Shown here: positions 53,157 through 61,241 of the stretch, in pieces
Position numbering within the stretch: position 1 is the stretch's first letter
Layout of the letters: the number at the start of each line of letters is the position of its first letter
Origin: Nonomuraea coxensis DSM 45129
Lineage (GTDB): Bacteria > Actinomycetota > Actinomycetes > Streptosporangiales > Streptosporangiaceae
Reading direction: 5' to 3'
Assembly: GCF_019397265.1 (NCBI RefSeq)
Contig: NZ_CP068985.1
Coordinates: 7,807,001 to 7,871,000 of the forward strand
Length of the DNA: 64,000 bases
Notes under the pieces: model-generated
Seen by the model: the letters and a program-made list of their open reading frames with translations, nothing else
Told to the model about the DNA's origin: nothing
Database searches by the model: none
Program-made: the position numbers and the translations under genes

Positions 53157-53777
53157 GTGAAGCACGGGTACACCAACAGCACATTCGGCGACGGCGCCCT
53201 GGTCGTGAAGTGCTACCAGGGCCCCGAGGCGGCGTTCAGGCTGAGCACGGAGAGCAGATACCTGCGCCGCCTGCGCGGCCGCATCCCCGTCCCGCGCGTT
53301 CACCAGATCACCTCCACCAGCCTGACCACCCGCTTCGTCTCCGGCGAGCACGGCCAGGACCTCATGGACGACGGCCACGCCGTGGAGGTGCTCACCGAGT
53401 GCGGTCGCGTCCTCGGCGGCATCCACCGCCTGGGGATCGTGCACGGCGACTACGGCCCCCAGAACATGCTCTTCGACCCGGCCACCTTCCGCACCACCGC
53501 GATCCTCGACTGGGAGTGGGCCCACCCCGGCCGGCCCGTCGAGGACCTCGCCTGGTGCGAGTGGATCATCCGCAGCCACCACCCCGAGCACGTGCCGCTG
53601 CTGGAGCACTTCTTCGCCGCCTACGACGGACTCGTCCCCGACTGGGCGGAGCGGCAGGCGGCCATGCTGGCGCGCTGCCGGGCGCTGCTCGAGTTCTGCG
53701 CGCGGTGGGAGCCGGGCGGCGACGGCGAGAAACTGTGGCTCCGCCGCCTCGACACCACCACCGCCTGGTCGGAGTGA
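53157..53777 (+). CDS. Aminoglycoside-phosphotransferase-fold small kinase
   Basis: The 206-residue product has a kinase-like core with the lysine K18, catalytic motif HGDYGPQN (96-103, D98, N103) and ILDWEWA (116-122, D118), the APH/choline-kinase arrangement. It is short and lacks most of the N-terminal lobe. The substrate is unknown; this fold also occurs in tRNA-repair-linked and sugar kinases. It starts with GTG, followed by convergent rtcB. Confidence 0.78.
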   Translation: MKHGYTNSTFGDGALVVKCYQGPEAAFRLSTESRYLRRLRGRIPVPRVHQITSTSLTTRFVSGEHGQDLMDDGHAVEVLTECGRVLGGIHRLGIVHGDYGPQNMLFDPATFRTTAILDWEWAHPGRPVEDLAWCEWIIRSHHPEHVPLLEHFFAAYDGLVPDWAERQAAMLARCRALLEFCARWEPGGDGEKLWLRRLDTTTAWSE

Positions 53778-53842
53778 CCGCCCCTTTACGGAGCCGCCTC
53801 GGCCAGCCGGGCACTCCCTTGCATGGGAACACTGCTCGCCCG

Positions 53843-53858
53843 CTTGACCCTTGTCAAG
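53843..53858 (+). terminator. Hairpin after the small kinase
   Basis: CTTGAC (53843-53848) and GTCAAG (53853-53858) form a six-base stem with loop CCTT, 66 bases past the stop of the kinase gene. No clear T-run follows. It is a plausible end signal for the + transcript in the 183-base convergent gap. Confidence 0.4.
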
Positions 53859-53896
53859 AACCTCGTCAACCCCTACTGGCTCCCCGCTCCACGCGA

Positions 53897-53940
53897 AGAG
53901 CGCTCCCCCCGACGGGTTCACCCGCCTGAGGAAGCGCTCT
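53897..53940 (-). terminator. Nested hairpin downstream of rtcB
   Basis: AGAGCGCT (53897-53904) and AGCGCTCT (53933-53940) form an outer eight-base stem, and CGGGT/ACCCG (53913-53917 and 53920-53924) an inner stem with a two-base loop. It starts about 20 bases past the rtcB stop on the minus strand and is the likely terminator of rtcB. It is too short and irregular for a tRNA. Confidence 0.6.
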
Positions 53941-53960
53941 CTGAGATCTGTCCCTCGACG

Positions 53961-55148
53961 TCAGCCCTTGATGCAGACGAGCTGGCGCAGGTGGGCGACG
54001 ACCTGGACCAGGTCGGTCTGGGCGGCCATGACCGACTCCAGGTCCTTGTACGCCCCCGGAATCTCGTCCAGCACCCCCGCGTCCTTCCTGCACTCCACCC
54101 CGAACGTCTGCTCCTGCAGGTCCTTCAGGGTGAACGTCTTCTTCGCCTTGTTCCGGCTCATCTTGCGGCCGGCGCCGTGCGAGGCCGAGTTGTACGCCAG
54201 CCCGTTCCCCAGCCCCTTGACGATGTACGTCCCGGTGGCCATGGAGCCCGGGATGATGCCGAGGTCGCCGGAGCCGGCCCGGATCGCGCCCTTGCGGGTG
54301 ACGAGCACGTCCACGCCCTCGTAGCGCTCCTCCGCCACGTAGTTGTGGTGGCAGGAGATGGGCTGCTCGAAGGTGATGTCCGGCAGGTGGCGGCGGAGGA
54401 CGTCGCAGACCAGGCCCATCATGAGCGCCCGGTTGCGGCGCGCGTAGTCCTGGGCCCAGTAGAGGTCGCGGCGGTAGGCGTCCATCTCGGGCGTCCCGCC
54501 GAGGAAGACGGCGAGGTCGCGGTCCACCAGCCCCTGGTTGTGCGACAGGCCGCGGGCGACGCCGATGTGGTGCTCGGCCAGTTCCTTGCCGATGTTGCGC
54601 GAGCCGGAGTGGAGGACGACCCAGACGGCGCCCTCGTCGTCGGCGCAGATCTCCAGGAAGTGGTTGCCGCCGCCGAGGGTGCCCATCTGCGCCTCGGCCC
54701 GCTCGCGGCGGTCCCGTACGGCCGGGGCGAGGTCGTCGAAGCTCTTCCAGAACTCGGCCCAGCCGGCCGTGCGCATCCCGAAGATCTTGCCGGGGTCGAC
54801 CGGGCGCTTGTGGTGCGCGAAGCCGACCGGCACCGCCTGCTCCAGCTTCCCGCGCAGGTAGGCGAGGTTGTCCGGGAGCCGGGCCGCCGTGTACGAGGTC
54901 TTGACCGCGCTCATCCCGCAGCCGATGTCCACGCCGACGGCGGCCGGCGAGACGGCCTCTCGCATGGCGATGACCGACCCGACCGTCGCGCCCTTGCCGT
55001 GGTGGACGTCGGGCATGACTGCGACGCCGTGGACCCAGGGGAGGTTCGCGACGTTGCGTAGCTGCTGCATCGCCTGGGGATCGACGGTCTCCGGCCGCGC
55101 CCACATCCTGATCGGGTGCTTGGTCCCGGTCACCTCGTGGTACGTCAT
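53961..55148 (-). CDS. rtcB: RtcB family RNA ligase
   Basis: The 395-residue product has the RtcB metal site in GVDIGCGM (72-79, D74 and C77), GGGNHFLEI for the phosphate/metal site, and SHGAGRKMSR with the histidine that takes GMP. The family joins 2',3'-cyclic phosphate or 3'-phosphate RNA ends to 5'-OH in tRNA or RNA repair. ATG 55148 has GAGGAGG upstream. No tRNA gene or RtcR regulator is adjacent. It is divergent from the exported I36-like gene. Confidence 0.93.
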   Translation of the reverse strand: MTYHEVTGTKHPIRMWARPETVDPQAMQQLRNVANLPWVHGVAVMPDVHHGKGATVGSVIAMREAVSPAAVGVDIGCGMSAVKTSYTAARLPDNLAYLRGKLEQAVPVGFAHHKRPVDPGKIFGMRTAGWAEFWKSFDDLAPAVRDRRERAEAQMGTLGGGNHFLEICADDEGAVWVVLHSGSRNIGKELAEHHIGVARGLSHNQGLVDRDLAVFLGGTPEMDAYRRDLYWAQDYARRNRALMMGLVCDVLRRHLPDITFEQPISCHHNYVAEERYEGVDVLVTRKGAIRAGSGDLGIIPGSMATGTYIVKGLGNGLAYNSASHGAGRKMSRNKAKKTFTLKDLQEQTFGVECRKDAGVLDEIPGAYKDLESVMAAQTDLVQVVAHLRQLVCIKG

Positions 55149-55311
55149 CGCGTCTTGCCTCCTCTCGCGGGTCCACCGTGGAACGCGATCTATAAGGCCA
55201 GACATCCCATACCCGCCGCAACCGAATTAGGCGCTGTCAACACGGACTCAACACCGGCTCAACACCCGACCGCCTACGTTCCTCTCGTCCACCACGCCGA
55301 GAGGAACCGCC

Positions 55312-55821
55312 TTGAACAAGAACCGCCGCCACCTGGCCAACGCACTCAGAACGGCCGGCGTCGCCGCCGGCGCCGCGATCATCGTCTTCGGCGCGCTTCC
55401 CGCCCAGGCGGCCACCGCCGACAGCGCCACGGTCCAGGCGTACCTGGCCGCGTTCCCCGGCGGGACGCGGGTGAGCAGCAACGAGATCGTCTGGAACGGC
55501 GGCGACGTGCGGGTGGTCCTCGCCGCCACCGCCAAGGCCTGCCCGAAGGGCTATTACTGCGTGTACGAGCACCAGTACTGGCGCGGCGCCATGGGGGCGT
55601 GGCGCGCCTCGGCCAAGAACTGCAAGAAGTTCGACTTCACGAAGGGGTGGCGGGACCGGGTCTCGTCGTTCTGGGCGCGCGGCTCCTGCCCGTCCGACAA
55701 CTACTTCCTGAAGAACAAGAAGAAGTTCCAGCCCGACCCGTTCGAGCCGCTGGTCGGCAAGAAGGCGTACGTCCGCTTCAACGACGCCTACGACTACGCG
55801 GCGCGCGGCTACACGGGCTGA
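55312..55821 (+). CDS. Exported peptidase-inhibitor I36-like protein
   Basis: The 169-residue product has a Sec signal (about 10-33, ending AQA) followed by a domain with CPKGYYCVYEHQYWRGAM and a paired set of cysteines (about 80-125). This pattern resembles the beta/gamma-crystallin-like I36 protease inhibitors of actinomycetes. The TTG start has GAGGAA upstream. Its 3' end overlaps the convergent MFS gene by 13 bases. Confidence 0.75.
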   Translation: MNKNRRHLANALRTAGVAAGAAIIVFGALPAQAATADSATVQAYLAAFPGGTRVSSNEIVWNGGDVRVVLAATAKACPKGYYCVYEHQYWRGAMGAWRASAKNCKKFDFTKGWRDRVSSFWARGSCPSDNYFLKNKKKFQPDPFEPLVGKKAYVRFNDAYDYAARGYTG

Positions 55822-57221
55822 CCGCCGGCGGGCACGGCGGAGGGGCGGCCGGGCAGGAGCGGTACGGCGGCCAGGACGAGCGCGACCATGACGACGGACA
55901 GCCAGGCGACGCGGTGGAAGCCGGTCATCGCGTCGCCGGCGGTCTGCAGGACGAGCGTGACGAGGGCGACGCCGAGGGCCGCGCCGAGCTGGTTGAGCAT
56001 GTAGAGCACGGAGCTGCCCTGCGCCACCAGCGGCGCCGGCAGCGTCCGGTAGAGGGAGCCCATCGTCGGCGCGCTGAAGCAGCCGCTCCCGAGCCCGAAC
56101 GCGAAGGCCGCGAGCGCCGGCCACGCCTCGGGCGTGTCCGCCCCGATCCGGGTGAGGGCGAACGCGCTGAGCACGGCCCCGATCGCGCCGGCCGTGGCCA
56201 GGCCGCGGGCGCCGATGCGGTCGGACAGCCGCCCGGCCAGCGGCATGGCGAGCGAGCCGCCGAGCCCGATGGGGGCCATGAGCAGCCCGGCGGCGAGCAC
56301 GCCGTGGCCGTGGGCCTGCTGGTAGTACAGGGGCAGGGCGAACAGGGCGGCGTACAGGCCGAGGCCGCCGATTCCCATGATCGCGACGCTGGCGCTGAAC
56401 CCCCGCCCGGCGAACAGCCGCAGCTCGATCAGCGGCGCGGCGGCCCGCCGGGCGTGCCGCCCGTAGCCGAGCAGCAGCCCGGCCCCGAGCGTGAGCGGCA
56501 GCAGCGCCTGCCAGGTCGCGAAGCCGCCCTGCTCCGCCGTCTGTGACAGCGCCAGCACGACCGCGGCGAAGCCGGGGCCGAGCAGAGCCAGCCCGAGCAC
56601 GTCGAGCCGCCCCGCCGCCTCACCCGCCGTGGCGGCGCCGGCGTCGGCGGGGACCACGCGCCGCGCCAGCACGTACGCGACCGCGGCAAGCAGCACGCTG
56701 AGCAGGAACATCCACCGCCACGACAGCGCGTTCAGCACCACGCCGCCCGCGATCGGCCCCAGGACGGGCCCGAGGGACAGGACGACGCCCATCAGCCCCA
56801 TCACCCGCCCGGCCCGGTGCGGCCCGGCGGCGCGGGCCAGCAGAATCAGCACGAGGGGGTCGAGCAGCCCGGCGCCGAACCCCTGGAGCACGCGGAAGCC
56901 GATCAGCGCGCCGACGTCCCAGGCGAGCCCGGCCCCGAGCGAGCCGGCCGCGAACAGCGCCAGCCCGGCCAGCCACAGCCGCCGGCCGCCGAACCGGTCG
57001 ACGGCCCAGGTGGCGAACGGGATCGTCGCGGTCACCGCCAGCAGGAACCCGGTGGACGTCCAGCCGGCCGTGCTGAGCGACGTGCCGAAGATACGTGCGA
57101 GGGTGCCGGTGGCGACGGCGGCCATCGTGCTGTTGAGGATGCCCAGCAGGCCGCCGAGCAGCACGACGCCGATCAGGGCGAGCAGCCGGCCGTCGAGGCG
57201 ATCGACAGGATTTGAACTCAT
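55809..57221 (-). CDS. MFS multidrug efflux pump (DHA2-type)
   Basis: The 470-residue product has about fourteen membrane helices, with the MFS signature DRFGGRRLW after TM2 and the GPVLGPIAGG motif in TM5 that marks drug exporters of the EmrB/QacA group. It probably exports toxic compounds by proton antiport. The divergent TetR gene at 57301, with an intergenic palindrome, is the likely regulator. Confidence 0.9.
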   Translation of the reverse strand: MSSNPVDRLDGRLLALIGVVLLGGLLGILNSTMAAVATGTLARIFGTSLSTAGWTSTGFLLAVTATIPFATWAVDRFGGRRLWLAGLALFAAGSLGAGLAWDVGALIGFRVLQGFGAGLLDPLVLILLARAAGPHRAGRVMGLMGVVLSLGPVLGPIAGGVVLNALSWRWMFLLSVLLAAVAYVLARRVVPADAGAATAGEAAGRLDVLGLALLGPGFAAVVLALSQTAEQGGFATWQALLPLTLGAGLLLGYGRHARRAAAPLIELRLFAGRGFSASVAIMGIGGLGLYAALFALPLYYQQAHGHGVLAAGLLMAPIGLGGSLAMPLAGRLSDRIGARGLATAGAIGAVLSAFALTRIGADTPEAWPALAAFAFGLGSGCFSAPTMGSLYRTLPAPLVAQGSSVLYMLNQLGAALGVALVTLVLQTAGDAMTGFHRVAWLSVVMVALVLAAVPLLPGRPSAVPAGGQPV

Positions 57222-57240
57222 GGGTTCAACATAGTGATCT

Positions 57241-57284
57241 CATGCGTATGCATGCAACAGCCCGGTCCATGAAGCTGAACCGGG
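57241..57284. promoter_or_regulatory. Putative TetR operator region
   Basis: In the 79-base gap between the MFS pump and TetR gene lie CATGC-GTAT-GCATG (57241-57254) and CCCGGT-N12-ACCGGG (57261-57284). Inverted repeats of this size and place are typical binding sites for a TetR repressor acting on both divergent promoters. Confidence 0.55.
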
Positions 57285-57300
57285 CAGTACAATCAGCGCC

Positions 57301-57918
57301 ATGGGCAGCACCACGCGAGGCCGGATCGACAAACGCCAGGCGATCCTGGAGGGGGCGTTCACGGTGTTCGCCCGTCAGGGCTACGCGCAGGCGTGCGTCC
57401 AGGAGATCGCCGCCGAGGCGGGCGTGGCCAAGCCGACGGTCTACAACCACCTCACCGACAAGGCCACGCTGTTCAGGCACGCGATGGAGGAGAGCGCCCG
57501 CACGGCGCTGGAGGAGCGGCTGGCCGCGCTGGAGCCGCTGGCGCGTCCCGGCGACGACCTCGCCGCCACGCTCACGGACGTCGGGCACGCGCTGCTGCGC
57601 CTGCACACCGGCGGCCGCTGGTGCGCGCTGCGCCGCCTCCTCCACGCCGAGATCGCCCACTTCCCCGACCTGCTGGAGATCATCGACCGGTACGGCCCCG
57701 ACCGGCTCGACCAGGCGCTCGCCGACCGGCTGGCCAGGCTCGCGCTCGCCGGCCGGCTGCGCGCCGCCGATCCCGACCTGGCCGCCGAGCAGTTCACGTC
57801 CCTGCTGCTCGGGCCCCTGGAGGCCAGGACCAGGCTCGGCACCCGCACCCTGGAGGACACCGAGCTGCGCGAGCTGGCCGAGGCGGCCGTACGGACGTTC
57901 CTCGCCGCTTGGGGGTGA
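57301..57918 (+). CDS. TetR family transcriptional regulator
   Basis: The 205-residue product has a TetR DNA-binding domain (about 8-55, with FARQGYAQACVQEIAAEAGVAKPTVYNHL) and a C-terminal ligand/dimer domain. It probably represses the divergent MFS exporter and itself through the inverted repeats between them. ATG 57301 is the first full-domain start. Its stop lies three bases from the convergent gene. Confidence 0.9.
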   Translation: MGSTTRGRIDKRQAILEGAFTVFARQGYAQACVQEIAAEAGVAKPTVYNHLTDKATLFRHAMEESARTALEERLAALEPLARPGDDLAATLTDVGHALLRLHTGGRWCALRRLLHAEIAHFPDLLEIIDRYGPDRLDQALADRLARLALAGRLRAADPDLAAEQFTSLLLGPLEARTRLGTRTLEDTELRELAEAAVRTFLAAWG

Positions 57919-57921
57919 GGG

Positions 57922-59073
57922 TCAGCGGCGCGGCCCGCTGTCCGTCCAGCCGGCCTCCAGCACGGCGACCGAGCTGAACACCGAGCCGGGCTCCAGACCG
58001 GCCTGGAGGCCGCCTGGCTCGACCACGATGTTCTCGTTGGCGAGCCCGCGGCCGGTCTCCTCGTCGAAGACCAGCCGGTTGCGCAGCAGCGCGCCGCCCT
58101 TGACCCGCTCCTCGACCGAGACGGCGGTGCCGGTGCGGCCCTCCGCGTCCGTGACGTCCTCGGTGACCTCGACCGTGTCGAGCCCCGCCAGCATCCGGAA
58201 CGCCGCCCCGCGCACCTGCGGCGTCACCGGCATGTCGGTGATCAAACCAGCGCTCACCTTGAACAGCCAGACGTCCGAGGCCATCGGCACGCCGTCCGAC
58301 TCGGTGTCGTGGCCCTCGTACGAGCGCAGCAGCCACCTCCGCAGCGCCTCCGGCTCGTCCGGCAGCCCGCGCAGGTCCTTCATCGTGACGTTGCGGCCCA
58401 GCCAGAACACCTTGTCCCCGTCCACGAGCGGGCTGTGGCCGGTCCTGACCTTCCCCGGCGCGGCCGGCATCGTGAGCGTCCCCCGCTTGCCCGGCACCTT
58501 GATCTCGAACTCGGCCGGCGACCCGGCCGCCTCCCACGCCCGGCGGTCCGCCTCGGTGGCGGGGGCCGCGCCGAGGGACTGGCCGCGGCTCCACTGCTCG
58601 CCACCCGGGGCGCGGGGCGTCCACATCTCGTCACGGCCGCGCGACTCGACCAGGTAGCCGCCGCCGGCCGCGGTGAACAGGGTGCGGGACACGGTCGCGG
58701 TGTGCCACCAGTCGCCCGTGGCCTCGGCCTGCCGGCCGGCGTTCGCGGCGGCGGCGAGCAGCACCTCCCGCGCCGACAGGCGCGTCTTCTCCGTGGCGTC
58801 CGGCGCGTTCGCCGCGACGGCGGGCGCTCGCGGCGGCGGAGCCGCGCCGCCGCCCGGCAGGACGACCGCCGCCGCGGTGACGGCCGCCGCCGCTGCCCCG
58901 GCCAGCGCGAGTCCCCACGCCGGGCGGCGGAAGGCCGGGCGCCGCCGCCGCGGCTCCGCCTCACGCGGCCGGGACATCGCGTACGCCAGCTCGGCCGCCC
59001 GCGTGCGCTCGTCCACAGGACGGTCGCCGAGGTGGGCGGGCCGGGCGGCCCTGAGCTCGTCGATCGGATTCAT
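57922..59073 (-). CDS. CU044_5270 family membrane-anchored protein, partner of ECF sigma
   Basis: The 383-residue product has a short N-terminal cytoplasmic segment (1-50, with NPIDELRAARPAHLGD), one membrane helix (about 55-75) and a large extracellular domain. It resembles the CU044_5270 family, which regularly follows ECF sigma genes and may act as anti-sigma or sensor. ATG 59073 has GAGGAG upstream and overlaps the sigma stop by four bases, so the pair is coupled. Confidence 0.8.
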   Translation of the reverse strand: MNPIDELRAARPAHLGDRPVDERTRAAELAYAMSRPREAEPRRRRPAFRRPAWGLALAGAAAAAVTAAAVVLPGGGAAPPPRAPAVAANAPDATEKTRLSAREVLLAAAANAGRQAEATGDWWHTATVSRTLFTAAGGGYLVESRGRDEMWTPRAPGGEQWSRGQSLGAAPATEADRRAWEAAGSPAEFEIKVPGKRGTLTMPAAPGKVRTGHSPLVDGDKVFWLGRNVTMKDLRGLPDEPEALRRWLLRSYEGHDTESDGVPMASDVWLFKVSAGLITDMPVTPQVRGAAFRMLAGLDTVEVTEDVTDAEGRTGTAVSVEERVKGGALLRNRLVFDEETGRGLANENIVVEPGGLQAGLEPGSVFSSVAVLEAGWTDSGPRR

Positions 59074-59606
59074 GACCACTCCTCACTGAGGCTCCGTACG
59101 GGGGACGGGGACGGGGACGGGGACGGCGGCGGGGGATTCTCCAGGGCCCGTTCCAGCCGCTTGCGGGCCCGGTGCAGGCGCACGCGGAAGGCCGCCGACG
59201 AGCAGCCCACGACCCGGGCCGCCTCCTTCGGCGACAACCCCTGCCAGGCCACCAGCAGCAGGATCTCCCGGTCGTCGTCGGACAGCCCGGCCAGCGCCCG
59301 CAGCACACCCAGGCGCTCGGTCACCTGCTCGGCCACGTCCCCTTCCGCCCAGGAGCGCAGCTCCGCCGCCAGCGCCTCCCTGCGCGCCTCGGCCCGCACG
59401 TTGTCGCGCAGGACGTTCCTCGCCACGCCGAGCAGCCACGGCAACGCCGGCTCCGGCACGTCGCCGAACCGCCGCCAGGCGATCGCGAACGTCTCGCTCA
59501 CCACCTCGTCGGCCACCTGCCGGCCCGCGCGGCTGACCACGTAGGCCCAGACGCGTTGCCGGCAGTCGTCGTACATGCCGGTGAACCGGTCCGCATCATC
59601 GGACAC
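59070..59606 (-). CDS. ECF-type RNA polymerase sigma factor
   Basis: The 178-residue product has ECF region 2 (about 8-75, with VADEVVSETFAIAWRRF) and region 4 (about 105-160, with LSDDDREILLLVAWQGLSPKEAARVVGCS). It ends in a Pro/Ser repeat tail (PSPSPSPSP). GTG 59606 follows GGGGCTGGGCG. It is the first gene of a coupled pair with the CU044_5270-type protein. Its regulon cannot be inferred. Confidence 0.88.
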   Translation of the reverse strand: MSDDADRFTGMYDDCRQRVWAYVVSRAGRQVADEVVSETFAIAWRRFGDVPEPALPWLLGVARNVLRDNVRAEARREALAAELRSWAEGDVAEQVTERLGVLRALAGLSDDDREILLLVAWQGLSPKEAARVVGCSSAAFRVRLHRARKRLERALENPPPPSPSPSPSPVRSLSEEWS

Positions 59607-59670
59607 CGCCCAGCCCCTTCGTTCGGATGTGTGCAACTGACACCACGAAGTGGTCCGGACGACCCCTTTG

Positions 59671-61194
59671 TTACACCCCGTCCGGCACGACGGCCGGCTC
59701 GCCGCAGCCCGCGACGGCGGCCAGATCGACCAGCAGGACATCTCCTCTGCGCCGCGCCAGGTCCACGAGGTCCGGCTGGAATCCCTCCATCGAGAACAGC
59801 GCCAGCACCGCCTTCCCCGCAGCATGCCCCTGCTCGGCCAGCAACGCCTTCAGCCGGTCGAGCCGGTCGAGGTCCGCGACGCTCCGCCGGAGCAGCGTGG
59901 CCTTCGCCTCCCCCACGAGGGCGATCTCGGCCCGCCCCGCCCGCTTGTCGAGGGCGACGACGTCGATCTCGTGTTTGGCCTGCCCCTTACGGTCGTTCAC
60001 GACGGTCGAGGTCACCAGACCGGCGTGCCCTCGCAACGCGGGATCGGCCCGCGCCCTGAGCCAGGCTCTGGCGCAGCTCTCGAAGTGCGGCCCCAGGACG
60101 CGGGCGACGAACGTGGGCCGGGACCGGCGCCAGGCCTCAGCCGACTGCCCGATCTCGACGAGATCGCGCTGCGCCACGGTGATGAGGTTGTGGAACCGGA
60201 TGACGGGGTCGGCCACCGTGATCACCGGTCGCCGTTCCCACAGGGGGTCGGTGTCGTAGCGCAGGTAGCCGGCACTTGTCAGCGCCTCAAGCGGACGTGT
60301 CAGTGACGAGCGCTGCTGCTCCAGCAATCCGCCGATCTTCGAGGGGCTGGTGGCGCCGTTCGCCACCGCGTTGATGATGGCGTAGTGCAGAGCGCTGCCG
60401 GTGAACTTGGGGTCCTCCCGCAGGAGATACTCCGCCTCGCTGCCGGAGAACAGCGCCTGCCGCGGGTCCAGCACAGTGGCCGGAGCCCATACGTCCACCT
60501 CGGCCGCGCTCTGCGGCGGATCGACGTTGGCGAGATTGCGGTAGCCCGGCGCCCCGCCGAGGATGGCGTGCACGCGCAGGGCCGCCGCCGGGTCGCCGAT
60601 CCCCCAGTGCCGCGCCGTCGTGGTCAGGTCGAACGGGTGCAGGCGAAGGTCGATGGCCGCCCGTCCGCGCAGCGCCTTCGTCCCGGACAGCAGTTCGTTC
60701 ATCACCGACATGGCCGATCCGCAGACGATCACCCGGCCACCGGGCGCACCCTCGCCGGTCTGGGAACGGTCGTAGAGGAGCTGGAGCAGGCCGGGCAGCT
60801 CCGGCGAGTGGGCCATCCAGTACGGCAGCTCGTCGATCACGAGCACGCCGGGCCCCGCGCCGCCGCTCCGCCGGGAGGACAGCTCGATGGCGGCGGACAG
60901 CAGTGACTCCCAGTTCGCGTCGGACACGAGTTCGGGGCCGATTCCCGCGTACCGCGCGATGGCGGCGGCCAGGCGCCGGCGAGCGGCGACGACCCCTTCC
61001 TCCGCGACGGCCGCGACGTAGAGACCGCCGGTGGCCTCCGCCAGCGCGCGCAGCAGGAAGCTCTTGCCCACCCGCCGCCGTCCGGAGACCACCCCGAGGC
61101 GCAGGCGGGGATCCCGATGCTGGACGAACTGGGTGAGAGCCGCCCACTCGGCGTCGCGCGCCAGCACTCGCGCCGGCTTGTGGATGAGAGTCAC
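59671..61194 (-). CDS. P-loop ATPase with C-terminal PD-(D/E)XK nuclease-like domain (DUF234-like), copy 1
   Basis: The 507-residue product has Walker A GRRRVGKS (38-45), Walker B VLVIDELPYW (D121, E122), a winged-helix middle region (about 290-340), and a C-terminal domain with HEIDVVAL (D411) and VGEAKA (E429, K431), matching a PD-(D/E)XK core. This is the architecture of archaeal/bacterial DUF234 ATPases. The role is unknown. GTG 61194 touches the end of a 34-base inverted repeat. It is 47 bases downstream of a paralog in the same direction. Confidence 0.85.
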   Translation of the reverse strand: MTLIHKPARVLARDAEWAALTQFVQHRDPRLRLGVVSGRRRVGKSFLLRALAEATGGLYVAAVAEEGVVAARRRLAAAIARYAGIGPELVSDANWESLLSAAIELSSRRSGGAGPGVLVIDELPYWMAHSPELPGLLQLLYDRSQTGEGAPGGRVIVCGSAMSVMNELLSGTKALRGRAAIDLRLHPFDLTTTARHWGIGDPAAALRVHAILGGAPGYRNLANVDPPQSAAEVDVWAPATVLDPRQALFSGSEAEYLLREDPKFTGSALHYAIINAVANGATSPSKIGGLLEQQRSSLTRPLEALTSAGYLRYDTDPLWERRPVITVADPVIRFHNLITVAQRDLVEIGQSAEAWRRSRPTFVARVLGPHFESCARAWLRARADPALRGHAGLVTSTVVNDRKGQAKHEIDVVALDKRAGRAEIALVGEAKATLLRRSVADLDRLDRLKALLAEQGHAAGKAVLALFSMEGFQPDLVDLARRRGDVLLVDLAAVAGCGEPAVVPDGV

Positions 61195-61227
61195 CTAATT
61201 AGTATGCAGGGCAGCATACTAATTAGG
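61194..61227. promoter_or_regulatory. Perfect inverted repeat upstream of ATPase copy 1
   Basis: CCTAATTAGTATGC (61194-61207) and GCATACTAATTAGG (61214-61227) are perfect 14-base arms around AGGGCA. The inner edge touches the GTG start codon of the gene at 59671-61194. It is AT-rich against the GC-rich background. It could be an operator or a translation-blocking hairpin. Confidence 0.8.
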
Positions 61228-61241
61228 CACCAGTTCGCCGC

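Noticed and set aside
53890..53945. Possible tRNA in the rtcB-proximal hairpin
   Set aside because: The GGGTTCACCC element resembles a T-arm, but there is no acceptor stem, D-arm or anticodon arm of proper length.
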